This document shows positions 23,271 to 33,700 of a DNA stretch of 64,000 nt, piece by piece (within the stretch, counting starts at the first letter, position 1; every line of letters starts with the position of its first letter). A program made the translations under genes and the position numbers. The notes beneath the pieces were generated by a model. It saw only the letters and a list, made by a program, of their open reading frames with translations, searched no databases and was not told the DNA's origin. This DNA is from Bathynomus jamesi (Eukaryota; Arthropoda; Malacostraca; Isopoda; Cirolanidae): contig JAJOZX010001565.1 of NCBI GenBank assembly GCA_023014485.1, positions 656,001 through 720,000 of the forward strand. The letters run 5' to 3'.

Positions 23271-25077
23271 TGCAAAAAACTTCACTTTTTTACGTGAAGG
23301 TCAAAATATGAGAATAAAAACCCACTCTAATAGACAGAGTTTATTTCCACGACAGTTTCGACGCCCACTGGCATCCTCCTCGGGTGGATACAGAAACACA
23401 AATGAAACAAAACAAGAGGGAAAAACAGTTCAGGGATCGACCGTTAAGAAATTCGCACCTAGGTTGGATTCCATTCTCTCGAGACAGGAGGGGCATTTTC
23501 ATTAAGTACATTCGCACAAATTTTAAAACTATCTTCCTGTTCTAAACATACAGATTCTATTATTTTTACATAATTATTACATTTATAATTAAATTTATTA
23601 CATTTAATATTGCATAATTATTAATTACAGAAATTATAAATTTATTATTACATTGGTTATTACATTGTTTGTTTATTATACAGAAATTATAAACCGAAAA
23701 ACGAATGAAAAAAGGCGATTAGGAAATAATCCAGAGATCATTGAGAAATTCGCACCTAGGTTAGATATCGTTCTCCCGAAACCAGAAGGGCATTTTATTA
23801 CAGGGTCAGCTTATAACTACATTTCCACAAATTAAAAATATCTTCTTGTTCTATACATACAGATCCTAATGTTTTGACATAATTACTGCATATATTTATT
23901 TCCACATTAATTACTTCCATTATTACATTTACTAAAAGCGAGTAAGGAAACATTCCAATCCAGAGACATTTAAGAAATTCACACTTAGGTTCGAACACGT
24001 TCCCACGACTCCGTAAGGGATTTATTGACCAAGAATCTCATTAAAGGGTCTAACTTATAAGTACCTTCGCACAAATTAAAATTATCTACTTTTTCTATAC
24101 ACACAGATTCTATTATTTTTCTTGAAACCCGTATCAAAGAACACAAATATGCCTTCAGAAGTTGTAATACTAATAATGCCATTTTTTATCACGCTAGCCA
24201 AAATAATCATGCTATAGATTGGGAATCAAGTAAGGTACTTTATAAATGTAATAATTATGTCAAAAGAAAAATAATAGAATCTGTGTGTATAGAAAAAGTA
24301 GATAATTTTAATTTGTGCGAAGGTACTTATAAGTTAGACCCTTTAATGAGATTCTTGGTCAATAAATCCCTTACGGAGTCGTGGGAACGTGTTCGAACCT
24401 AAGTGTGAATTTCTTAAATGTCTCTGGATTGGAATGTTTCCTTGCTCGCTTTTAGTAAATGTAATAATGGAAGTAATTAATGTGGAAATAAATATATGCA
24501 GTAATTATGTCAAAACATTAGGATCTGTATGTATAGAACAAGAAGATATTTTTAATTTGTGGAAATGTAGTTATAAGCTGACCCTGTAATAAAATGCCCT
24601 TCTGGTTTCGGGAGAACGATATCTAACCTAGGTGCGAATTTCTCAATGATCTCTGGATTATTTCCTAATCGCCTTTTTTCATTCGTTTTTCGGTTTATAA
24701 TTTCTGTATAATAAACAACAATGTAATAACCAATGTAATAATAAATTTATAATTTCTGTAATTAATAATTATGCAATATTAAATGTAATAAATTTAATTA
24801 TAAATGTAATAATTATGTAAAAATAATAGAATCTGTATGTTTAGAACAGGAAGATAGTTTTAAAATTTGTGCGAATGTACTTAATGAAAATGCCCCTCCT
24901 GTCTCGAGAGAATGGAATCCAACCTAGGTGCGAATTTCTTAACGGTCGATCCCTGAACTGTTTTTCCCTCTTGTTTTGTTTCATTTGTGTTTCTGTATCC
25001 ACCCGAGGAGGATGCCAGTGGGCGTCGAAACTGTCGTGGAAATAAACTCTGTCTATTAGAGTGGGTTTTTATTCTCA
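23271..25077. mobile_element. Penelope-like element inserted as a large inverted duplication
   Basis: Arms 23309-24123 and 24263-25077 are inverted copies of about 815 bp each, with a 139-bp spacer. They are nearly identical except for one indel and few substitutions. AACTCTTACAAA flanks the insertion (23259-23270 and 25078-25089), a 12-bp duplication. Each outer end carries a hammerhead-like core (a stem of GATGCC with GGCGTC, then GAAAC). Within each arm three diverged tandem copies of the GIY-YIG tail and following UTR can be seen (repeat of CTAAG/CTAGGTGYGAATTTCT). Confidence 0.8.
24115..24401 (+). pseudogene. Penelope-like GIY-YIG endonuclease tail
   Basis: The frame through the spacer and into the right arm encodes ETRIKEHKYAFRSCNTNNA, then HASQNNHAIDWESSKVLY, KRKIIESVCIEK and NLCEGTYKLDP. 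This is the C-terminal half of the GIY-YIG nuclease typical of Penelope elements, with the conserved R-x-x-E-H and N-H residues. The GIY and YIG motifs and the RT are missing. The first part lies only in the spacer; the last part is present in both arms. Confidence 0.8.
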
Positions 25078-25180
25078 AACTCTTACAAAGTTCTCATTCG
25101 CAGGCCTGTGTAATTAAACTTCTCCACCGCACTTAACACTTAACTACAGGGTGTCCCATAAGTCCGGCATCATAGGAGAA

Positions 25181-25270
25181 ATTCATATTTTTCTATTTCT
25201 ACAAACCATAATTCATATTTTTCTATTTCTACAAACCATAATTCATATTTTTCTCTTTCTACAGGCCATA
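25181..25270 (+). repeat. Three 30-bp tandem repeats directly before the mariner ATG
   Basis: The unit ATTCATATTTTTCTATTTCT plus ACAAACCATA occurs at 25181, 25211 and 25241. The third copy has ACAGGCCATA. The start codon follows without a gap at 25271. Confidence 0.95.
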
Positions 25271-26326
25271 ATGTCTGTGAGCAAGGAAGAACGAATCCAG
25301 ATAATTCTACTCATAGGAAATCGGAGTCAAAGAGAGGCCGCTGCTGAATTTAACAGACTGCATCCAGACCGCGAGCCAATAACACAGAGTTGTGTTAGCA
25401 GACTTGTTGCAAAGTTTAAGGAAACAGGATCCATAGAAGATAAACCACGCAGTGGACCTTCAAGGAGGTCCACTGACGATGATACAGCGACTGCTATCCT
25501 GGCTCATTTTAACAGAAGTTCCAATAAGTCTCTTCGGCGATTGTCCGCCGAGACAGGAGTGTCGAAAAGTAGCATCCATCGCATTCTTCAGGCTCAAAAA
25601 TGGCATCCATATAAACTTCAGATCCTACAGAAATTAAGCGAAGATGATCCCGACCGGCGGATGGAATTTTGTGAATGGGCTACGGACCAATATGCTCGGG
25701 ATGCCAATTTCCCGTCCACCATTCTGTTTAGTGACGAGGCTGTTTTTTATGGAAATGGTGAGGTAAATCGACAGAACACCCGCTACTGGTCTCAAAACAA
25801 CCCTCACTGGTATACCTCTTCAAAGGAACAAGGTGCATCTCGGGTGATGGTATGGTGTGGCATTTGGAAGGATCGCATCATAGGCCCCCTCTTTATCGAT
25901 GAACATGTCACTGGAGGCACCTACCTACGTATACTCAAGGAAGAAGCATTTCCCAGTGTCTTGAACGAAGAAAGAAATTTCCCAACATGGTTCCAGCAAG
26001 ACGGCGCTCCTGCACATTACAGCACCCAAGTAAGGGAATACCTGTACCAACAATTCCCTGGTCATTGGATAGGACGTCGATGGCCTGTGGAATGGCCAGC
26101 TAGAAGCCCGGATCTCACGCCACTAGATTTTTATCTCTGGGGCCACTTGAAAGCGCTGGTATACGCAGAGAAAATTAGGAGTGTTGAACATTTGCGGCAG
26201 CGCATTATTGGGGCATGCAACACCATTACTCCTGACATCATTCACCGTGTGCTTGCTGACTGGGTATCACGTCTGAATTTGTGTATTGAAAACAAGGTGG
26301 ACATATTGAGCACGTTCTGTAAATAA
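25271..26326 (+). CDS. Mariner-family transposase, DD41D type, intact (351 aa)
   Basis: Cut-and-paste transposase acting in the nucleus on the element's terminal repeats. Residues 1-60 form a helix-turn-helix domain (SQREAAAEFN) followed by KPRSGPSRR, a basic linker; a second HTH is near residues 84-108. Catalytic residues are D155 (FSDEAVF), D244 (QQDGAPAHY) and D286 (PLDFYLW). There are 41 residues between the last two, so it is DD41D. WVSRLNLCIENKV near the end is normal for the family. I chose the ATG at 25271 rather than the open frame from 25151, because the upstream part is the terminal repeat plus a tandem repeat and the length then fits mariner transposases. No stop or frameshift is present, so it could be active. 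Confidence 0.93.
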   Translation: MSVSKEERIQIILLIGNRSQREAAAEFNRLHPDREPITQSCVSRLVAKFKETGSIEDKPRSGPSRRSTDDDTATAILAHFNRSSNKSLRRLSAETGVSKSSIHRILQAQKWHPYKLQILQKLSEDDPDRRMEFCEWATDQYARDANFPSTILFSDEAVFYGNGEVNRQNTRYWSQNNPHWYTSSKEQGASRVMVWCGIWKDRIIGPLFIDEHVTGGTYLRILKEEAFPSVLNEERNFPTWFQQDGAPAHYSTQVREYLYQQFPGHWIGRRWPVEWPARSPDLTPLDFYLWGHLKALVYAEKIRSVEHLRQRIIGACNTITPDIIHRVLADWVSRLNLCIENKVDILSTFCK

Positions 26327-26390
26327 AAGCTTTTGTTTTGCCTTTTTTTATCATTTTTCCTATGATGCCGGACTTATGAGACACCCTGTA

Positions 26391-26830
26391 GAATGGACTG
26401 CTGACTGAAAACTGTCTGCCCATACTTGCCATTCCTGAATACTCCCAGAAAATGTTTTGAGTACAAGCCTCGGTAATTGAACGGCAGATCTGTTAACCTT
26501 AACTTCACAAACACCGTGTTTCATTATTAGACCTGGTCTCTAACTGTACTGAGTTGCTAAACTCTTTTGCTCTGTGGCATGCTTTAATTATGTCATCAAT
26601 AATCTTTTCAAAGTAAATTATGTTATTTTCTATTTCACCCCCTTCTATAAGAGCCTCAATTTTAACATTTACTTCGCTTAGAGCAACCTTTTTAGTTTGT
26701 AATATGGAAAGCTGCGCAGTCACTAAGCTTAAATCGTCTTGCTCTATGGCAGAATCTATAGTGGCAATGACCTTTGTAGGCGCTTCCCCTTTTTCTAAAC
26801 TTGTTCAATTCAGCTGCACTCATCTTCAAT
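26391..26830 (-). pseudogene. BEL/Pao gag N-terminal part
   Basis: The minus strand from about 26823 encodes the beginning of gag, with the frame 26723-26505 (TAQLSILQTKKVALSEVNVK, FEKIIDDIIKACHRAKE) rich in helices. It ends with EWQVWADSFQSAVHS next to the mariner at 26388. The first ATG (26823) is out of frame with the body by one base. The remaining middle part lies in the 33 bp between the two nested transposons and then at 21819. Confidence 0.75.
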
Positions 26831-27232
26831 GCAAACAACAATTGGGCTCACTGCCAAATAAGCTGAATTGGCGAAAATACTTAACCAAACTGATGAAACT
26901 CAAAATTTGCCTTTTTTCAAATAAACTGAATTGCTTGGTTGGAGTACTGACCAACCACCAGTATGGAATACCAAATTTTCCACCCAAGTAACTGGCACAC
27001 TGAAGTCTGCAACTTTCGCCTACGAACAATAAAACCAAAATTAACCAAACCGGTAAAAATGTAGGCCCAAAAAAACGACAGACTAGCTGCCAAGTTTCGC
27101 AAATGGGCGACCAAACTTTCTACCCTGGGACCTTAACTCAGTTATGCTCAACCCGTCCAGCCCTAACTTAGGCTACAATTTGCACAATCAGAACTTGCCG
27201 AAAAATAGTCACTGACTCAGTCTTGGGCTAGA
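26831..27232 (-). other. BEL/Pao leader between primer site and gag
   Basis: Non-coding leader of about 400 bp, in the place expected for packaging signals. Nothing else recognised. Confidence 0.6.
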
Positions 27233-27250
27233 ATCCGGCTCGAAGGACCA
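27233..27250 (-). promoter_or_regulatory. Primer binding site complementary to tRNA-Tyr-like 3' end
   Basis: The plus strand reads ATCCGGCTCGAAGGACCA, equal to the last 18 nt of a tRNA with acceptor CTTCGA, as in arthropod tRNA-Tyr. It directly touches the LTR edge at 27251. The tRNA identity is from memory of tRNA-Tyr sequences. Confidence 0.75.
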
Positions 27251-27850
27251 TGTTATTTTTATTTATTTTGATTGGGTTCAGAATCCCAATTGAGCCTTGA
27301 ACAGCCAAGCTCTGAGGGGTTACTTTAACTTATAGCCTAAGTTAAGCTAGACTGAAACAAACTTACGGACTTGGAGGTCCTATTAGGTCCTACCTCAGGG
27401 TTGCTGACTCGATGTAGGCCTACTTTAGGCCTCAGTTGCATAAAATTAAGAAAAAATAAAAGGGGCACCATTTATGGCTTGCTTTTTAAACCTTGCAACA
27501 ACAACACAACCTGCACCATTGCACGATGCAACAATCTTGTATCTAAACAACCAAACTGAATTGCAAGAGAGCTCTCTATAAGACCACGCTCTGTAAGTGC
27601 CGCATTCAATAAACGAATAGAAAGGACGCGCCAGTGCCCCCCAAAAAATGATGCCACAAGAGTGCCCAAACAATGATGCCACAAGAGCCCAAAAATGCTA
27701 GCTCTAAATTAAGTGAATTTTTCACTAACCTTACAATTATGAGATGGATATATACACACCTTAACTTAATATTACAAGCAATGCTCAATCAGCTTAGTCA
27801 TCATATTGCATGGGACAATAATGGCCCTTCCTTTTCTAGATTTTCTAACA
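27251..27850 (-). repeat. BEL/Pao 5' LTR (600 bp)
   Basis: Matches the left LTR at both ends and has about 256 bp extra in the middle (27536-27796). The extra part includes a doubled ATGATGCCACAAGAG. An AATAAA lies near 27608 on the plus strand. Either the left LTR lost this segment or the right gained it. Confidence 0.85.
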
Positions 27851-28880
27851 TTTATAGTGATTAACAATTCTATTACGGTATTTATGCTATGTTAAAGATG
27901 ACTGATTCTTAGCAATAAGAAATGGTTATACAGTCTAAATGTTAAGTAAATACACTAATTCATGTAGGCTAATGAGATATGCAGAGGTGAACGCAGAATA
28001 ATTAATTAAGCCAATAATAACTGAACTAATGAAAGTACGGTATGGCACAGTAAATGGATTAGGTTGGTAAAAATGAAATGCATAAAAGAGCACATAAACA
28101 ATCGGATGCAAAATAAGTAAGATATATGAATGAACACAATAACAAGGTGATACAAAATTACGGTATTGGTACGACACTTGAATAGGCCTACTGCAGTCTT
28201 AACGGGAGAATTAGTTTGAACGATATTATAGACACTTTTAGAGTCTACGCGATTAGGCTAAGTTTGTGGACTTTTCAGCCTTGAATCCTGGATAGTCTAG
28301 CACGACGTAACAAAACACTGTAGGTCGAGTGAGGGCCGACAAGAGGCTTACCGACCTGCGATTTCGACGGAAATAAGTATGAAGGCTGAAGAAACCTACC
28401 TGAAGGTTTACCGTCCTGCGTTTCGCCGTAGATAGCTCTGAAGACTGACGAGGGTCTACCTACGTGAAGGTTGACCGTATTGCGTTTCGCCGTAGGAACT
28501 TGTTGATGGACTTGTTGAACGGGCGCCGATCAAATTGTGGTGAAGGATAAGTGAAGCCAGTGCCAGAAGGATGACGCCGGTAGAGTGATATTTGCTTCCG
28601 GCGGGATGAAATTGTAGGTCGCCTCAAGTGTTGATTCGCTTCGTGTATGGTTGAGGTGTTGCTTGAAGGACTGAGGCCAGCTGAGGTCGAAGCGGCACTA
28701 CGTGAAAGGGGAGATTCACGAGGAGGAGTAACGAACAGAGTGAGGGCGAGTTTAGTGAACTATGGCTTATATAGGCTCGGAAGACGCTAACTTTTCGTGG
28801 GCCATTTTGGGAAAAAAAAAAACATCCTTTTGTTTATCTCTCCTTGAAAACCACGTGTGTTTTTCGATTTCTGATGATTC
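27851..28880 (-). repeat. LTR-like repeat copy 1, right part
   Basis: Continues the repeat split by BEL and is collinear with 37886-38900. It holds GTTACGTCGTGC (reverse), repeated GAGGCTTACCG/GAAGGTTTACCG blocks at 28340-28480, and on the minus strand a TATA-like CCTATATAAGCC at about 28765-28776. A TATA box near one end and no coding frame favour a solo LTR of unknown family. Confidence 0.55.
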
Positions 28881-29511
28881 CCAGATGTTTGCGAACGGCG
28901 CAAACATCGTATATAATATATAATATATATGGCTCCCTTAATATATATAATCCTAAATATTTCAAATTACTTAAGGCCTACCTTAGTGATGGTTTAGGGG
29001 CAAGAAAATTATTAGCTCATAAAGGTGCCTCTTCCTGATTCTGTTACATAACAGTTGTAATTATTCTTGAAACTATTAATACTTTTGCTGTTGACAACTT
29101 TGTCACGAAGATTGTTCCAGTATTATCTACTCGAGCATCAAAAACTGATTACTTTCCTTGATCCTATCGATTTAAAATGCCTATTTAGGCTTTTTTGAAC
29201 TGATTCAGGCTGCAGCTAGAAAGTAAAGATTCTGGTCATTTTATTCCATAATTATTATCCCATAAATCTATTACGTGATTAAAGAAGCTTTGGATCACCT
29301 GAAGACTAAAACCCCCAAATGTCACCACCTGAAGAGTAGAACCCCCAACTTTCTCCATCTGAAGAATAGAGCCCCCATTTTTATAGGTGAAATTAATTTT
29401 CAAAACACGGAAACGGCTCCTCGTGTACGCTACCTGAAGACTGGAGCCCCCGAGTCGCGTGACGGGCTCTCTTCTTCAGGTGATCCGAAGCTTTTACATA
29501 TTTTCAGTCTA
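28881..29511. other. Non-coding stretch with hairpin and 27-30-bp repeats
   Basis: GATGTTTGCG and CGCAAACATC (28884-28893 and 28899-28908) form a perfect 10-bp hairpin. Around 29293-29450 four diverged repeats read CACCTGAAGA then ACCCCC. The block is bounded by an inverted pair AAGCTTTGGATCACCTGAAG (from about 29283) and its complement ending near 29497. No gene recognised. Confidence 0.5.
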
Positions 29512-30215
29512 CAGGGTGTTCGAAAAGTCCTATAACCCCCTACAAAATGTACATATTGCAATACCAATTTTATTTTTGTGTGATTAATTGTATTTATATG
29601 TGGTAGGTGTAATTTAAGAAAGAAGTCACTATCAACAATTACTTTAATTACAGTAAATACAGTTACTAATTACAGTTACTAATCAAGAATATCTTAATTC
29701 ATTAACAAATGACGGGCGGTATGGTTTCATGCTGAGATCTTTTGTCATGTGATCTCTCATTGTGGACATGGGGACTGCAAGTTCTTGTTATCGTTTCCGA
29801 AGTGATTTTTTCGGTGAACGAGCCAACGATACAGTCACACCTTCACACCGTTCTGCTCACGTTGTTAGTCTTCCCGACCGTGGACTGTCCTTGATGGAGC
29901 CAGTTTTAAACAGCTCTTTCTCCCAGCGTAATACCGTCTTGTGTGATGGTGCAGCCTTATTGAATCTTGTGTTGAAATCATTCTGGATATCATGCATCGT
30001 TTTGCCAGTATGTGACCTTTCATGAGCCCATGTGCTCATCACTATCTTTTCCGCCAGAGTGTAAGTGGACTGGTCTGTCAGTGTTCACACTCTAATACCT
30101 GGAAAAGAAAAAATGTCAATGAATCACATATAAATTCAATTAATCACACAAAAATAAAATTGGTATTGCAATATGTACATTTTGTAGGGAGTGACGTGAC
30201 TTTTCGAACACACTG
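29512..30215. mobile_element. Mariner-derived non-autonomous element, 704 bp
   Basis: The ends start CAGGGTGTTCGAAAAGTC and, inverted, CAGTGTGTTCGAAAAGTC. They remain similar for about 90 bp, including TACATATTGCAATACCAATT. TA flanks both sides (29510-29511 and 30216-30217). Only a short transposase N-terminal piece remains inside. Confidence 0.9.
29857..30042 (-). pseudogene. Mariner-like transposase N-terminal HTH remnant
   Basis: A 61-residue frame, HERSHTGKTMHDIQNDFNTR then HKTVLRWEKELFKTGSIKDS and PRSGR, matches the paired-type helix-turn-helix and the GRPR-like hook of mariner-related transposases. There is no catalytic domain. Confidence 0.7.
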
Positions 30216-30603
30216 TACAGGGATGGTTTATTACTTGAAGGCATGCCCTATTGTTAGCTTTCTCAGCAGAGTAAAACATATGCTAAGTCACTAAAATAAG
30301 GGGGTGCAGGGCAAAAGGGCTAGGGTGTTAGGTGACAAGTTAATTGTTTAAAAGGTTTTGTTAGAGAAAAATTTTAAATTTGAAAATAAATAAAACTTAG
30401 AGAAAAAACTTAGGCTAGAAAAACTTAACTGTCAGGAATGTGCTAAAATAAAATTTTACCCATTTTATTATGATGTTTTTGTATAGGACTAATAGGTAGC
30501 TATTTTGGGGCAAGGACAAAAACTCACTGGACAAAAACTCACCGGACAAAAACTCACCACCTAAATGCAAAGAGGACAAAAACTCATCAGACAAATGTTT
30601 TTG
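30216..30603. other. Non-coding; tandem GGACAAAAACTCAC repeats at 30514-30594
   Basis: Four to five copies of GGACAAAAACTCAC with small spacers occur at the right side. The rest is AT-rich and unremarkable. Confidence 0.7.
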
Positions 30604-30703
30604 CGAAATACATACACTCTAGTCTAGATCTTAAGTGAGTTGGTTTCTTGTACTCTCCACCTCACTAGCCAAGTACGCCCGGCTCATCGGGAATTGTTCT
30701 CAG

Positions 30704-33700
30704 TCAGGCGTCTAATCTTCTTTTGAAGATGTTCACTGCAACACCACTCGTGTTCCTTATGTCTTTGGGCAGCTGATTAAACAGTTTTCGTCCTCTCACA
30801 ACAAAACTATTTTCTTTCAGGGTTAAGGATATTCCCTGTCTCGCCTTTAATTTGGGAACACGACACAGTCTTCCTTTTCTACTTTCCACTGTTGTTTGAG
30901 GAGTTACAGGGTTCAGAGTAAGATTAGGGACTAGTTTCTCCATTATTTTCCAAGTGTAAATAATGGTGTAGCTCTCTCTCCTCCTTTCCAGTGAATATAA
31001 GTTTAATTCGCGTAACCTTTCCCAGTAGTTTAGTTCTTTGCACCCATTGATCTTCGCTGTGAAGCTTTTCTGAATCCCTTCTAGTTGTCTAATGTCTTCT
31101 TTTTTATATGGGCATGTTATGACCGAGCAGTATTCCAAGTATTTGGGTATGATCAGTATTTTCAGTAGAGGAATCATTATATTCCTATCCCTTCGTTTAA
31201 AGCAGTGATGCACAAACCCTGGCCCGCGGACCAAATGTGTCCCCCACGGGTCTTTTCAGTGGCCCCACGGGTCTTTTCAATTCAATGAAAAAGTTAGAAT
31301 ATAAAAGTGACCCAATTTATGACTTAGATGGAAAATAAGTAGGCTAATACATTTAGTTATTTTCTTCGCTTGGCCCTCACATCAAAAAAGTTTGTGCACC
31401 ACTGGTTTAAAGGTTCTCAGTATCTGCCCAGTTACTCTCTTTGCTCTGTTTACTGCTATCTTATTTTGTGTTTCAAATTTCGCATCATCAGTCATTACAA
31501 CCCCTAAATCTTTTGCTTTAGAATTTCTCTGAATTTCCTGTCCATTTGGGGTATAATATTCCATGGATTTTAGGTCCTCTCTTTTTCCGTACCGTAACAG
31601 CTGAAATTTCTGTGTTAAACTTCATATTGTTGTCTTCCGTCCACTTGTAGATTCTGTTCATGTCTGTTTGTAGAGATCCTATATCTTCTGGATTTCTTAT
31701 TTTTCTACTGAGCTTTGTGTCATCGGCAAAGGATGTTACTGTGCTGTCTCTGGTAACGTCCTCATCTATGTCAGTTAGCATGATTATGAAGAGTAGTGGA
31801 GCAAATACCGTTCCTTGTGGTACTGAGCTGAGGACCTCTGATTCTGATGAAGATACTCCTTGTACTGTAACGACTTGCCGCCGCTCACTAAGGAAATTAT
31901 ATATTCATTTCCCTATTTTTCCTATTATTCCCATATATTTCAGTTTATGCATTATGATTCCATGGTCGCACTTGTCGAACGCCTTGGCAAAGTCTGTGTA
32001 TATTACATCATAGTTTTCATTACTTTCCAGTGCATCAATAATGTGGTTGTAGTGTTTCATTAGTTGTGATAGGCATGATCTGCCTGACCGAAACCCATGT
32101 TGGTTATCATTTAATTTTTTCTGAGTTTCCAAAATGCCATAGATTTTGTCTAACTATTCTTTCAAATATTTTAGTGAGATGAGATGTAAGCGACACTGGC
32201 CTATAGTTTTTGGCCTCGGATCGATCTCCTCTTTTATATAGTGGGACTATGTTCGCGCTCTTCAGGATGCCCGGTATTTCTCCCATGTCTAGTGATCGTC
32301 TCCATATCCAATATAGGGGCTCAGCGATTGCATTCTTGCAGTTTTTGATTAGTGTGGCATTCCATTTGTCCGGTCCTGCCGCTGAGTGTGTTTTTAGTTT
32401 CCCTATAGCTTGTGTAATATCATCTGTCGTAAAGTCGAAGTCCGTTATACTTTCTCCTTGTAGTTCTTCTTCAAAGAACGCGTTTCTATCGCATATCAGT
32501 TTGTCAGTTTTTGGGATACTGAAAGATGATTCGTACTGAGCTCTTAATATTTCGGATACTTCTGTTAGATCATCAGATAAAGCACTGTCTTCGTTTTTCA
32601 AAGGTCCAATAGTCGCATGGTTTTTGTGACTTTCTTTTTGCAAAATTATAGAAGTACTTTGAGTTAACCTTTATCGCCTCTATAGCGTCGCCTTCTTCTT
32701 TTTCTGTATGCTTCTCAATTAGTTCCTGTATGACGGAATCGATACTCTGCAGTTTATCAGTTAATATTTTTCTGATGTTATCTTTACAGTTACTTAATTT
32801 TGCAGTCACTCTTTTTCTCTTTCGGAACAATGACCTCTTTTGTCTCTCAAACCTGCTTCTCTTTCCCCTTTGTTGTATTTTTGGGACATGTCTTTCCACA
32901 ATTTCCAGCGTCTTCTCCTCTAAGGTCATTAGCATCTCTTTCGTTGTCTTGACCTCGAAGATGGATTTCCAATGTATTACTTCCATGCTGGCTGCAACAA
33001 GTGCAACATCTTCCCAGTTCATAGCTTTGGAGTGAAAATTAAAAATTTCGAATTTGCTTCTTTCTGTTGTGCGTGTTCTTTCCTTTCCTGTTACGTTTAT
33101 ATTGGTTGTTATTTCAATAATGTTGTGATCCGATATTATAGTTGGGAATATTTCTACATTATCAATTAGGTTGCTGTTGTTTGTGAACACCAAATCTAGG
33201 CAGTTGTTTTTTCTTGTGTTTTTTGTAATTTCTTGCGTTAACGTAAATTCATCAGCTAGAGCTAGTAGCATTTTTACCTGCTCCTGGTCTTCCCGTGTGC
33301 CCCCACCTTGTCCTAGTGTACACATATTTTTCCTATCCTTTTATATGTCATGAATGGGAAATTAAAATCACCACAGAGAAAAATATTTGGGGTTGGAGAG
33401 TGTAGATCTTTTACTCAGTTTCCTACCTCTGTAATGGAATCAGAGAATTTTGAGGTTGGCGTGTTCGGGGGTCTGTACATTACAATTAGTACCATATTTA
33501 ATTTTTCAACTTTTGCTGCTACGCATTCTACGTAGCTGTTTGAGTTACTTATAGTCATTTCTGCCATATGCCTTTCGCGTGTGTAAATAGCACATCCTCC
33601 TTTACGTCTCATTGTCATGTCGGCTTGGAGGATGTTATAGTTGTCAATTTGTATTTCTTTTTTGTCAGTACAGAACTCACAGTTTTCGCAGTTCGCCTGG

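Larger units (their letters stand above)
21824..25110 (+). mobile_element. TAA-duplicating DNA transposon, copy 1 (carries a Penelope insertion)
   Basis: The ends CACAGGCCTGC are perfect 11-bp inverted repeats (21824-21834 and 25100-25110). TAA flanks both sides (21821-21823 and 25111-25113), and removal of the element plus one TAA restores the BEL gag frame. Without the Penelope insertion at 23271-25077 it is about 1.47 kb. It encodes the same protein family as the element at 45165-47529, which also has a TAA duplication and CACTGG ends. Confidence 0.88.
25147..26388 (+). mobile_element. DD41D mariner transposon, full length, TA flanked
   Basis: The ends CAGGGTGTCCCATAAGTCCG and, inverted, CAGGGTGTCTCATAAGTCCG show about 32-bp terminal repeats with one or two mismatches. 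TA lies on each side (25145-25146 and 26389-26390). The element is 1,242 bp with one uninterrupted transposase. It is inserted in the BEL gag, 33 bp from the TAA element. This is the only apparently intact autonomous transposon in the window. Confidence 0.95.
16610..27850 (-). mobile_element. BEL/Pao LTR retrotransposon, TSD TTTAT, with nested insertions
   Basis: Two LTRs in the same orientation (16610-16953 and 27251-27850) begin and end TGTTA...TAACA. TTTAT flanks the whole element at 16605-16609 and 27851-27855. The internal region on the minus strand holds gag, aspartic protease, RT, RNase H, zinc-binding integrase and a C-terminal DUF5641-like domain, in BEL/Pao order. Insertions at 21824-25110 and 25147-26388 break gag. 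Without them the internal region is about 5.8 kb, normal for the family. Many frame changes show that it is dead. Confidence 0.93.

Noticed and set aside
23308..23505. ORF of 65 aa, identical to one at 24881-25078 on the other strand
   Set aside because: It comes from the inverted arms of the Penelope insertion and overlaps its hammerhead-like end; not a gene.
25151..25270. Forty-residue N-terminal extension of the mariner transposase
   Set aside because: It translates the terminal repeat and the three 30-bp tandem units; the ATG at 25271 fits the family length.
25181..25270. CRISPR-like array of three 30-bp units
   Set aside because: Units are directly adjacent without spacers, in a eukaryotic transposon leader.
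29275..29535. 86-aa ORF with repeated HLK...TP units
   Set aside because: Explained by the CACCTGAAGA-type DNA repeats; it ends in a mariner terminal repeat.
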